Origin: Heterostelium multicystogenum
Taxonomy: Eukaryota > Evosea > Eumycetozoa > Acytosteliales > Acytosteliaceae
Length of the DNA: 38,586 nucleotides
Reading direction: 5' to 3'
Assembly (NCBI GenBank): GCA_003667245.1
Contig: RCNN01000270.1
Coordinates: 1-38,586, forward strand
Positions within the stretch are counted from its first letter, which is position 1; every line of letters begins with the position of its first letter. This document shows, one piece after another, positions 10,237-20,584 of the stretch. The notes beneath the pieces are model-generated. The model was not told where the DNA came from and did no database searches. It saw only the letters and a program-made list of their open reading frames with translations. Position numbers and translations under genes: made by a program.

Positions 10237-11667
10237 ATGGACTTCTATGACAGCGATGCCACCATCCAAGAGATAGAAGATGATAACACAGTGCCTGTTA
10301 TACATAGTAGTAAAATTGGCTCCTCTTTTTCCAGTAGCACCAACAACAACAATAATAATAATAATTTTGTAAATAGTCGATCCTCTTTAAATAACATATC
10401 AATAGAAACAAATGATATCCAAAACGATCCACCTTTAATACTACATTTCTGTAAAATGCATGGCTGTGGCAATGATTTCGTTATTTTTCATGTTGACTCT
10501 CTCAGAAGTGAGCTAACGGGTCAGTCTATATTGCCATCGCTCTCCGACCTACAGCTGATTGCTAGATATCTTTGCGATCGTACAAGTGGTGTTGGAGGCA
10601 ATCAACTTTTAGTAATCACACCACCACCTCCCCAGAGTGATGCACAATACCAAATGCTTATATTCAACTCCGACGGTAGCATGGCTGAGAACAGCGGCAA
10701 TGGAATCCGTTGTCTTTCGAAATTTATCATTGACTATCAGATTCCACCATATAATGGCAGTCGAGATCACATTTTATGCTCCTCGCCACTTGGTTCTTCT
10801 CCATCACACAGACAACTTCATCCATCACACCACTGCTATTCAGCATCTGGGCCACTTGTGCCATTCTTTACTCGATGCGAAGGTAGCAATCCATATCAAC
10901 GTCTAGTGACCGGACAGCCTCTATTCCTCTCAATCAATACCATAGCTGGTGTTATGCAATGCTGTCCATTGCCTGCTCATCCACAAAATAATTCTAGAAC
11001 GCTTTGGGTCAAGGTCTGTATGGGTAGACCAAAGGTCGTCAACACAGTCGAACCAGTAACCAATCCAACTATCCCCAAGCATGTAAATATCTCCGCACTA
11101 AGTCACGCCGAACAATGTCAGTTGCTCATGGAGCAGCAAAGACAACAACAAGAAAGACAGCAACCAAAGCTTCTTTCAATTAAATCGAACCAAGAAGACT
11201 TTTGTAAAATGTTACCTTTCAAAGGCCACCACATCAATGCTACGCTGGTCAGCATGGGCAATCCCCATTGTGTTGTCTATCTCGAGAATGTCCAGGACTT
11301 CCCAATGGATTACTATGGTGAGGTCATCGAGACTCATCCAATCTTCCCGACAAGACCAATGTAGAGTTTGTAGAGGTCATAGCAAGCAACCAAGTTAGAG
11401 CACGTGTTTGGCAGCGTGGATGTGGAACTACTAATGCTTGCGGCACAGGAGCATGTGCCATCGTTGTAGCTGGTGTTCTTCGAGGAAAAACCGACAGAAA
11501 AACCACAGTCCACATGGACGGTGGAAGTCTTGAAAGTCGAATGGAGAAGTGAAGATGAATATGTCTACCATAGTGGACCATCGACTACCACTTTCCAAGG
11601 CACTGTCAGATTTTCCTTTCCGAATTACATTAATTTATTATGCACCTCCATTCAATATTTTGTTTAA
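10237..11667 (+). CDS. Diaminopimelate-epimerase (DapF) family protein, first catalytic Cys replaced by Ser
   Basis: Seen: an Asn-rich leader of about 70 residues, then the DapF start block [14 protein letters not shown] (about 10449), [21 protein letters not shown] (about 10663-10725), [23 protein letters not shown] after a frame break, [18 protein letters not shown] (about 11411) and DGGSLEVEW after a second break. This is the complete two-lobed fold. Known: DapF interconverts LL- and meso-diaminopimelate using two cysteines, one per lobe. Odd: the first (CGNG) is SGNG here, while the second (ACGTG) is kept. A Ser/His-rich insert (about 10780-10900) and a Gln-rich insert (about 11120-11170) enlarge the protein. 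Frame breaks near 11347 (one base short) and 11533 (one extra). Inference: an old bacterial acquisition, with activity altered or moved to another substrate. The exact C-terminus is uncertain. Confidence 0.8.
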
Positions 11668-12557
11668 AAACACATTTATCCCTACATACATTTATATACC
11701 TACTATTCTTAAAATCACAAATACCTCTCAATTGAGGTCTTCAACCTACTTTAGCCTATCCACTTATTTTTTTATCAACCAGTTTGTTTTTCCTCCTACA
11801 ATCCCATCATTTTTCTCCAAAAACTACAAAGAACAATATTTCTGCATAAACCACTCCACTTTCCACCAAATCAATCATGACAATGTAGCATTTTACTTAG
11901 TCTTTCATTCGGTCAGATCTGATTCAAACATAATTGTATTTAATTATTCAAATACCCTAAATAAAATTACTAAATGTTAACATTGTTTATTTCCTTTTTT
12001 TAAGGTCTTCAACAAAACATTTATTCCTTAGCCCAACTTTACATCAATTAATTTATATTTATTATTAAACAATGACTTATTATAATCATAATATTCATCC
12101 ATCACTTTGTAGATATAATTATTAAAGATAAGCTTAAATTCTTCCCCCTAGTCCAAATCAGGTCAGAATTATTCTCCTTACTGCTCCTCAATAAAAATAA
12201 TGATATAGTCAAGTCTGGACATCAGATGTCATTTCCGATCTCATGTTCCTTTAGTGACTCTATGTTTGTATAGCTTGTAGAAATTGAAAAGTTATATAAT
12301 AATAAATAAACATGTCATTAAATTGATTTATTATCAATAAATGATTAATATTTTAATGGAAATAGAAAAACTGTCTAGATTAATTCTTAAATCGATTTGA
12401 TTAATTGTGGGTGATTGTTGGCTAATAACATATATTGCGTCGAGATATGTAGGGATAAGACAAACAATGATCTAATAAATATAATTTAGAATATCATGTT
12501 TTGATTGCTATTTGAGGTGTTGGATAGGGTGGGTAATTAGTGAATATATTATTGATT
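11668..12557. other. Spacer without recognisable gene
   Basis: About 890 bases between the convergent epimerase and MPC2 genes. An open stretch running to 11980 is T/A-rich and low-complexity. I see no conserved protein motif or RNA structure. Confidence 0.45.
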
Positions 12558-13107
12558 TTAAGCAGTGGTGGGTGTTGCGGATGTTGTTTGTGGGTGTTCC
12601 TTATCATAGCTCATTCTTCTGTATGTGTTATATCCATGACAACAAGCCATAGCAAGATTACAAGCAGCCAATGCTCTTGTTCCAGAGTTTTGTGGCTGAA
12701 TCAATGTTGCATAGTAAGTCCAAATTGTACCTGTTGCACATAGTGAAACTGATTGTGAAAGATCAATCTTTTCTGGTGGCTTAGTTCCAGAGACGATTTG
12801 TGTAATTGGGACAATTGAAAGAGACCATTTCATAATCTAAATAACCTGTAAGTCAGTAATAGGGTAATCGTAAGTCTTTTATTTCAAACTTACAGGTGCC
12901 AAATTTGTAACTAATCGATTTAAGATCGAAGGAATGAATTAAATTTAGTTAAAGTAGAATAGAGTAGTTAGGTTAGAGATCATAATCAACAACAACAACA
13001 TTATTAGGTGTAAACTAATTACCATCGTTCAAGAAAGCAATTCTTGGGTACTTCTCACATAGACCTTGAACAAAAGAGTTGCTGAAAAACAGTTCTGTTA
13101 CCAACAT
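12558..13107 (-). CDS. mpc2: Mitochondrial pyruvate carrier subunit 2 (MPC2)
   Basis: Three exons on the minus strand: 13023-13107, a 17-base exon 12894-12910, and 12558-12836; the splices restore one frame of 126 residues. Seen: an amphipathic N-terminus, NLAPIMKWSLSIVPI, KPPEKIDLSQSVSLCATG, IWTYYATLIQPQN and NLAMACCHGYNTYRR. Known: MPC2 proteins carry a W-AP-MKW helix, a PAEK-S--Q motif and IWSRYS--I-P-N before the third helix, matching these blocks one for one. MPC2 pairs with MPC1 in the inner mitochondrial membrane to import pyruvate. Context supports this strongly: its partner MPC1 starts about 400 bases away in the opposite direction. The start at 13107 gives the normal length. No frame break. 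Confidence 0.88.
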
Positions 13108-13511
13108 ATTTATTGAGAATACTTGATACGAATTGCATTTTATAATAATAATAATAATAAAATAATAATAATAACAAAAAGTATAAAATGAATGATGATG
13201 ATAAATCTGACTTTGCTTGTTTTCAAAACCAGCTCTTGAGTAGTTAATGAAAAAATTATCGTAACTATTAAAATTAATTAATTGATTTTTTGAGTTTTCA
13301 AATGTTGTATCGAATCGAATAATAATAATGATGCACAACATTTATGATTCTATTTCCTTTTTTTTGATAAAATACAACGGAATTCATTTGTTTGCTGGAT
13401 ACTTATTCGCTAAGCTATCGTTTACTTTTATCCTTATAAACTTTAAAAGTTATACTTTTAAGAAATAAATAGTTTGATTTACATAAATAATATATAGATA
13501 GATAGATAAGA
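13108..13511. promoter_or_regulatory. Shared divergent promoter of MPC2 and MPC1
   Basis: About 400 bases between the two start codons. The stretch is AT-rich and holds an ATA/AAT microsatellite (about 13141-13174) and a GATAGATAGATA run just before the MPC1 start. Because the two products form an obligate heterodimer, a shared promoter would help balance them; that is inference. Confidence 0.5.
13141..13174. repeat. AAT trinucleotide microsatellite
   Basis: Uninterrupted ATA/AAT repeats broken by one extra A in the middle, in the promoter between MPC2 and MPC1. Confidence 0.8.
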
Positions 13512-14422
13512 ATGGCATTGTCAGGTAAGTAATGAATCATATTCTTTTGCATGTATAAGATTGGATTGAATACTAGTCACTGTAGAATTAGAATGTTAAA
13601 CTTATTGATTGTCAACAATGATTACAGGCGAAAAGTGGGTCAAGTTTGTTGGATTTTTAGGTGCTGCTGCTAATTGGACTATCCCAATTGCTGTATGTAT
13701 AATGTCAAAATACAATTCTGATATTATTGTTGCTGAAATCCCTTGCAGTCTCATACTAATTGCTGTTTATAATCAATAGTCATTAATGAATTTAAAGAAT
13801 CCACCAGAAACTATTGATCCAATTATGACAGGAAGTAAGTAAATCATATTAGACTTCGATCAAGTTAATGCCGAATCAAGATTATTAATGGATTAATACA
13901 TTGCAATGTATCAGCTTTGGCAAGTTATAGTTTAGTATTTATGAGATGGGCTATTGCAATTAAGCCACCCAACTACTGGTTACTTGGTTGTCATGCTGCT
14001 AACGAAGTTGCTCAATTAACTCAACTAACAAGATGGGGATTGTATGTATTTCAATAGTCAGAATCCAATTCATTCACCTCGGGCTATAGTCATGCGACTA
14101 GTCAGATATCTTTAAACAACAACAACAACATCATCATTATCATCATCACCACAATACACATTTGATCTCAATTCATATAGTACATGTGGAGAGTCAGCTT
14201 ATGATATCGAGAAATGAGTGTGTTGTGTTTTCAACCCACACTTCATCACAATGCAAAAAACATCAACAGTCTAGTGATATCACACAATCAGTATCACATA
14301 TAATTCACTCTATTCAAAATTCACTATACAATATTAACATCATATTTACATTATTATTATTTAGATACAGTGTTACAGGTAGTAAGAATAAGAATCTCGC
14401 AATCGACGAAATCAAGAAATAG
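13512..14422 (+). CDS. mpc1: Mitochondrial pyruvate carrier subunit 1 (MPC1)
   Basis: Five exons: 13512-13524, 13628-13692, 13780-13834, 13915-14041 and 14365-14422, total 318 bases, 105 residues, the usual MPC1 size. Seen: [44 protein letters not shown] and [12 protein letters not shown]. Known: MPC1 has G-x-x-A-NWG-P-A, the motif SPE-IS--MT, YS--FMRFA, and the very distinctive CHATNEVAQL, all present here. Function: inner-membrane pyruvate import as a heterodimer with MPC2. All splice sites are GT-AG; the last intron is 323 bases, several times longer than the others, and contains AAC and ATC repeats. AATAAA lies about 15 bases after the stop. The frame is intact. Confidence 0.93.
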
Positions 14423-14436
14423 TAAATAGAGTTAAT

Positions 14437-14442
14437 AATAAA
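14437..14442 (+). terminator. Poly(A) signal of MPC1
   Basis: An AATAAA hexamer shortly after the MPC1 stop codon at 14420-14422. Confidence 0.4.
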
Positions 14443-15165
14443 CATTATGATGAATTACAAATGTAAATTAAATTTGTATATTACTATTGTGCAATATGTA
14501 ATTTTGATTCCAAGGTGTATATAAACCAACTCTGTCGAATCTAATCAATTCACAAATAACCAAACATAACAAACTAAAATATTTATGTAAAATAATACTA
14601 AAACCTAGCATCAAGGTGGTGCGAGAATATCATAGTATCATTGAAAAGCTACCCCTTCTAAGTAACCATTCACTTTGTTATATGAACACACAGTAAGTTA
14701 GTTCGATAATCAGTTAGAGTATTATATATATTTTTATAAATATTGTGTTTCTTTAATGTGGTTGTAATACTGGTTTGACTCACATTTCAGACCAGTAATT
14801 ACCACCGATGCAAAATTAAAAAATATGCAAAGCAATTTTGGAGGTTTCAAAGATTCAGGAAATCTAACCAAACACGAAGTGTTTTGTCTTTTTTTGAACT
14901 TGGGTTCCTCAATTTCCAAGTGATGATTAGCCAATATTGAAACACAAAGTCAATATTAATTTCAATATGTTTTCCATAATCGAAATTAATTGAATCTTCA
15001 TCGTTTTTAGATTTAGAGTTATTTATACTAAATTGATTTCAAGAAGGTCTTTCTTATTGTTAAAAATAATCACTATTTATTTAAAAATAAGAGAAATAAT
15101 AATTATCATTTATTTTAATATTGCTTTAATATTATTATTTATAAATATTTTAAAGATTTCAATTA

Positions 15166-15186
15166 AATAATAATAATAATAATAAC
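15166..15186. repeat. AAT microsatellite
   Basis: Seven consecutive AAT/ATA units in noncoding DNA. Confidence 0.7.
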
Positions 15187-16623
15187 AAGTTATTTAAGGT
15201 AATAAACTAATTTAAAAAAATATTTTTACATGTAACCCCAAACTTTGAATTGTTGGTCGGGGTAGGAGTTACCAAAACCTATTGGTTTTTTAATTAGAAT
15301 TATTGTAAAAATGTTCCTCATTGTAAATCCACCACGACGGTCTGAACAAAACATTTTAAGATGGAATAAGAGATCGATCTAACATTATTGTTGAACATTA
15401 CGAAAAAACCAAACAACAAAGAACCTCTCATTTGTAACATCACTCTTTTATTATTATTATTAAAATGTTTTCACCTTACTTATTTCTAAAAATAATAATA
15501 ATCTCTATACTTTTATAGTATTGTTTTATTTATTCTATTTATTTCAATATTATTATTTGTATAGTATAATCATATTAATTAATTAATTGCTTTTTTGATT
15601 CAAATAATTAAGAATACATCAATATTAAAAAATTATCACTACCACAGTTACCAACAACACAACAACAACAACAACTACTACAACAATAACAATAACACCA
15701 TTGTGTAATACTAGAAAAAAAGGTAATAACTTAATATCCCTCATGTTGTTTTAACCACCACTTTAACAAATATTATTTATAATATATTATCACTACCACA
15801 ACACAATAGCTACAACTGCCACTCAACCAAAATGGTTAAATATTAATGTGCGCGCTAACTAGTCTCAATAATAATTAATTAAAAACATAATAATAATACA
15901 ATATTATTAAAACAATAGCTGTACTAGAGGAACAAGAACCCTTTATTTTTAAGCTTTTGAGTATTGAACCAACAGATCAAGAGATGCTTTTTTAGATAAT
16001 AGATAAAAGATATAGATATATTAAAAGATAAAATCGCTAGCGTTTCCACAAACATATTTTTTGTTGATAAAGAGTAAATAATACCTATTTTATATTTATT
16101 CTATATTTATAAATCAACGCTATTACTATTATTTTAAACGCGATTTTGGACTGTTATTAAATGTAAAAGGATATCATATACAATATATTTTGTTTACTCC
16201 ATCCTTTATCATTAGTAGAGACAATTACCGTGGATCTTTTGTTGTTGACAGCTTAGCTCACAACTCTACTCTACACTTTTCAATGTACCTCCTACATTTG
16301 TTTTAAAACATCTTTTCTAATCTTATTTCAGCTTATCCTATTATGGTTTTACCCTTCTGTTGGGTATTGATTCACTTATCACCAACACTTACAACCATTA
16401 CCTTTTTAATTAAATAATTGAATTTATTAACATTAATATTATTAAAATCATTCTCATAGGTCATTAATAAGGTTTAGCATTCTGTAATAAAATATCATTA
16501 AGTTTTTATAATTAATTCTACCTTTATAATAATAATCTATATATATATTATTATTATTATTATTACTATTGTATATACTTTTTTATAACCTCATATATTT
16601 ATATATAAATAGAATCAAATGAA

Positions 16624-17708
16624 ATGATTCCTATAAAACATTCCATCAATCTTTAATTTAATATTTTTTATACTGTTACAGATTGCTTGCTATTCAGTAG
16701 TTGCAATTAATAATATAGATAATGCCCCAACTATTATAGTACCGTCACTCTCTCGTATTAGAGTTTTAAATACAGTTTTAGATATAAAAGAAAACCATGA
16801 AATTGACAGTATTCATCAACATCAAACTACAACATGAGCATTTGGCAAACAGGCACCACAGACGCCACCATAATCATAATCAAAAAGAATCTCATTTACA
16901 ATCATATGAATTTGATATAATATTTAATGCAAGCGAGAGTATGATGGTCAAAGGCTTGGGTTATCTATCAATGACAGACTATATAACTGTTCCAACTGGT
17001 TTACTTTCAATTGCAATTGTAGATCATATGACAGGAAATCCGGTATTAGTTGATAATGGTCGTGATAGCTTCAATTTGGAGAACGATACAGACTACACAG
17101 TAATAATCTCAGGAATCCGTCACAATACTACTTCCCTAACATTTCTCTCCGACAAAGACAATAACTTTGGAATGGACCCACAATTTCAACAACAACAGCA
17201 GCCTCAAAGACGTACTTCACTCAGATTCTTGCATTGTTCACCTAATGCTGGTGTAGTTGATTTTAGTATTGTAGGGGGAGCTACCCTTTTTTCAAACATT
17301 GGATACCTGGGAGAATCTCACACTCATAGATCCTCAAGCAGCACCAACTATATTTCTATTCCCTCAAATCCCTATTATTTTTTTGTTCACCAACCTGGAA
17401 ACACTAGTAACATATATATACCAGGTGGTGACATTTCACTGATGCCACACCAATCAAGCATTGTTAGTATTCTCATGGTTGGAATTCCAGGTAATGACAA
17501 AATGCCACTTCAACTTATCCCTATTCTCTACCCATACGGTCAGAGCGATCACTCCATCTACCAAAAACAACTCCCATACTCTCAAGTTAACTCTCAACTC
17601 CCACCTTATCCAGTAAGTCCAAACACAAGTGCAAGCTCGTCCGATCTTTTTAAATTTTCATTGCTATTTCTTATGTTTCTACTTTTGGCAGGAATAAGTG
17701 TAATATAA
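16624..17708 (+). CDS. Secreted or GPI-anchored DUF4397 protein, frame-broken
   Basis: Seen: a signal peptide (start MIPIKHSINL, then a hydrophobic core about 16655-16700 ending CYSVVA), two DUF4397-like units (SRIRVLNTVLDI about 16758, and LRFLHCSPNAGVVDFSI about 17220), paired with TDYITVPTG and STNYISIPSNPYY strands, and a C-terminal Ser-rich stretch plus hydrophobic tail (about 17632-17705) like a GPI signal. Known: DUF4397 is a beta-sandwich repeat common in bacterial and dictyostelid surface proteins with the signature R-x-x-H-x-SPDAP-VD. A His-rich loop (about 16855-16885) is unusual. Frame breaks: one extra base near 16653 (needed to join signal start and body) and one near 16820. The start is inferred, not directly open. 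Role unknown; likely cell surface. Confidence 0.65.
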
Positions 17709-18005
17709 ATAATATTACATTTGTTTCAAAGAATATAATATATACATTATAAACCGAACTCGATATTTTATTTACATAAATAACAAATATATTGAACAAT
17801 TGTAAATAAACAAACCAAATCACCTACAATATAAATTGAATCAATTCTAGAATTTCATATTTAAATTCCACAATACCGATTTTAAGTAGGGTTAAAGTCC
17901 AATGATAAAACTATTTATCATGTGAGATTTATTGTTGGTAATGCTACTATAAATATATTTTTGATTTTGAGATGCTATTAAATGATATTAGCACCTCTTT
18001 AAATG

Positions 18006-19283
18006 CTATGAACCACCATTAGTTGGACAAACACTTATTTGATTATTAATTGACATTTCCAAATCTTTTTCTTGGTCTTGTTGCTGAGGTATCTGCTGTT
18101 GGTTTGATTTATCTCCGTCAATGGTATTCATTGAGTAGTCAGGAGTTTGTGTCGCTTGATTGTTTTCATTGACGCTTTGATTGTTATTAACTACTTCCTC
18201 ATTTGAATATGGCTCTACAATTTCACTGCTCAACCCTTGACCAACTAGATTTGCTCCTACCCCCAGAACTGACTCTTTCAGAACTGATTGTATTATAAGC
18301 ACGACGGAACATAAAGAATGGAATAAACTTTCCACCACTTACAGCCATCATTACTGCAATCATCTGGCCAACTTCAATGATAAAAGCAAAGAAGTCACCG
18401 ATTTGTGACATTGAGAACCCTTCATCCAGAGCAAATGTAAATACAAAACTTCGTGCTATAGCTATTACTGTTAATCCCGCAAGAATCTTAACCAAAAAAT
18501 CAGTCTACAAAATGACCAGTATATGATATTAGTATAGTTAATGAATTAATAGGTGGAATATAAATGGAACAAACCTTTTTGCAGATAGAATCATAGTTGG
18601 TGAACTGCTTAGACCTGGATTTACTTCCATTTCCTTTCGAAAAGCTCTCGATAATCCGATTCCGTGTATTGTAAAAAGTCCACCAAGATATAGGATAACC
18701 AAAAGATAAATGATATTATATATATTTATGATATTGATGCTCGTGGCCGCGTTGATAATTATGATCGCTATTATCCAGAGAGTAACCAGCAGTACGGTCA
18801 CTCCCAGAATATAATTCAATCTTCGTGATACCTTTCTATTGAGAATCGACTGTTTGTTGCTAAAAAATAGATAGAAAATACTGATCCAAAAAACTACCGA
18901 TTGCACACCACTCCATCAAAATGAAATAAGTTCCTATGATAATGAGCGTATAATAAATAATTCCAATGGCTGTATCGTTTCGCGTCAGGTTTGGTCGACT
19001 TTGATTAACTTTAGTATGAATGCGACAGCACGTGTTATCGACATGACTCCACATGAAAAATAGACCCACCTTTCTGGTGTAGAATGGTAGCTTTGTTCCA
19101 GTTCGAACTGTTATGTACATTAAAATCGTGTGCTTTCACTTCGAAAACAAACTGAACTAAATTTACAATACCAAAATAAAAGAAAACAAATATACGGAAA
19201 ATAGCAAATACCAAAATACTTTTTTTCCATTCCGGTGATACCTCGCCATACGTACTCGGCAGTGACGAATAGTGAGGTTTCAT
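18006..19283 (-). CDS. Multi-pass (about seven-helix) membrane protein with Gln/Asn-rich tail, unrecognised, frame-broken
   Basis: I do not recognise the family. Seen: an ATG at 19283, a first helix ILVFAIFRIFVFFYFGIVNL, further hydrophobic stretches around 18930-18975, 18850-18900, 18745-18830, 18655-18720, 18420-18490 and 18330-18400, then a hydrophilic Gln/Asn-rich tail (18010-18260) ending NQISVCPTNGGS. The order, with a long polar C-terminus after the last helix, resembles seven-helix receptors or TOM1/THH1-like proteins; this is a guess from shape only. An intron with donor GTTTGT is likely at about 18507-18578. Frame breaks near 19100, 18900 and 18290 split it. Expression direction is supported by continuous hydrophobic periodicity on this strand only. 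Confidence 0.55.
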
Positions 19284-19459
19284 TATTATATATTAATGTT
19301 TGTATATAGGTATTAAATAAGATGAGATATATATATATGTATATAAATAATATGAAGTATAAGTGTTGTAGTATAAATGTAATAATAAAAATGTTATAAT
19401 ATAAAAGTGTGGTCAGTTGGTTGGTTGATTGATTAAATGATAATATTTGTTTTGTAGCT

Positions 19460-20042
19460 TCATCTATTTCTTAGTGGAACCAAATCTAAATTTCCTCTAT
19501 AAGCCTGTAATAAAACTGGTGGAAGATTTATGAAACTAGAGTAAACTGTTAGTTACAATTGATAGTTTGTCATTTAAATTCAGATCACCTAAATATAAAA
19601 ACATGAAATGGATTGTTGTGCATTGAACTATTGGGTGATAGGTTTAGATGATGAGACACTGATAGCAAAAGACTTTATACATACATTAATAAATAGGTGT
19701 TCAATTCTATTGGACAAATCTATGAGTGAGAGTGTATTATTATTTATGATTGAATTACAAGATTTTGCTATTGAATTATGGATTGTTGTTGGTGTTGTTG
19801 ATATCAACAGAGTTTGGCCTGTGTTACTGACAGGGTCATAGGAAGATCTAGTTGTGGGAGTCTCCTGTGGAGAAAGCGAAAATAAGCGGAGTGCTCACAC
19901 ACACTAACACATACAATCTAAGTTATACAACTACTAAATGGGGAGGTTGATTCAAAAGTAATGGGGCAGATTTCAATTAAGTGGTTTTCAAATAGGGATG
20001 AAACAACACAGCCTGTGAATGTTAATAATAATATCTAACCAT
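19460..20042 (-). CDS. Unrecognised small gene, probably three exons
   Basis: Not recognised. Seen on the minus strand: coding-like stretches VVSSLFENHLIEICPITFES (about 19950-20010), SLIDLSNRIEHLFIN (about 19690-19735), GDLNLNDKLSIVTNSLL (about 19530-19585) and a C-terminus INLPPVLLQAYRGNLDLVPL ending in a stop at 19460. Good intron signals separate them: GTATGT...TATATTTAG (about 19584-19690) and a ...CTCCACAG acceptor near 19865. An ATG at 20042 could start it, with one base apparently missing after it. The phases do not all close, so at least one frame break or a different splice choice is required. The opposite strand is also open at 19608-19841, but it lacks flanking exon structure. Predicted soluble, about 150 residues. 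Confidence 0.4.
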
Positions 20043-20293
20043 TTGTTTAAAAAAAAGATCCTATGAAGGTTTATTAAAAACAAAAAAATATCGACAAAAA
20101 TCGAAAAAAAACCAAAAGCAGATTCACATAGTTGGGTGGCACTGGTTACAGAGATTTTGGAGTTTGAATAGAATGTGGTTAAGATGATAGTGGAAAAAAT
20201 AAATTTTGATATTATATTATCAAAATTATAAATTCATAAAAAATTAAAAGACAAAAAATAGTTGTATTTTGTTTGTTTGGTGTCTGTTGGTGA

Positions 20294-20488
20294 ATGGAAT
20301 TAATTTATTGTTGTTTGTTTTTTTTTTTGGAGGGCAAGGTCGATTTGATAGAATTTGGAAATACACTATTCATGGTTGTGTTAGTTGTAACAATTGGCAA
20401 CTCCACTATTTTCACAAGTCGACCTAACTTTGATGCTGATCACCCTAAACATGCATTAGGAGATAAGGAATTGTATGTCGATAGATAA
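20294..20488 (+). CDS. Small single-pass membrane protein, unrecognised
   Basis: An open frame of 64 codons from ATG 20294 to TAA 20488. Seen: a Lys/Val/Asp start region, a hydrophobic segment GNTLFMVVLVVTIGNSTIF and a charged C-terminus with DADHPKHALGDKELYVDR. Codon composition after 20335 looks coding. The first 12 codons run through a T-rich tract that could instead be an intron end (TTTTTTTTTGGAG), so the real start may lie upstream. The size and layout would suit a small mitochondrial or ER membrane subunit, but no family is recognised. Confidence 0.35.
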   Translation: MELIYCCLFFFLEGKVDLIEFGNTLFMVVLVVTIGNSTIFTSRPNFDADHPKHALGDKELYVDR

Positions 20489-20584
20489 CACTTTTTTGAT
20501 TTTAAAAACAAAAAGTCTGACATGGTTTGCGTTGAACCATATAGGAAGAATAATATAATATGATGTTATATAAATGAGGAATGA

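Larger units (their letters stand above)
14423..16623. other. 2.2 kb gene-poor AT-rich region
   Basis: This is the longest stretch in the window with no supported gene. It is rich in A/T runs and AAT repeats (15166-15186, 15497-15505, 16540-16565), with CAACAACAACAACTACTAC near 15660. A short open stretch on the minus strand (14734-14934) shows no conserved motif. A 15-base perfect stem with a GAA loop (14870-14884) is too short to call a functional RNA. I see no tRNA box or transposon end. Confidence 0.45.

Noticed and set aside
11549..11980. Open frame of 143 codons after the epimerase
   Set aside because: Its start overlaps the epimerase in another frame and the rest is low-complexity T/A-rich spacer.
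13015..13341. Minus-strand frame of 108 codons upstream of MPC2
   Set aside because: Only its last 85 bases are the MPC2 first exon; the rest translates the AAT microsatellite and promoter into Tyr/Ile/Asn strings.
14734..14934. Minus-strand 66-codon frame and a 15-base inverted repeat within it (14870-14884)
   Set aside because: No conserved motif, isolated frame without exons; the hairpin is too short to separate from chance.
19608..19841. Plus-strand 77-codon frame
   Set aside because: Overlaps a better supported minus-strand exon chain; no upstream or downstream exon on its own strand.
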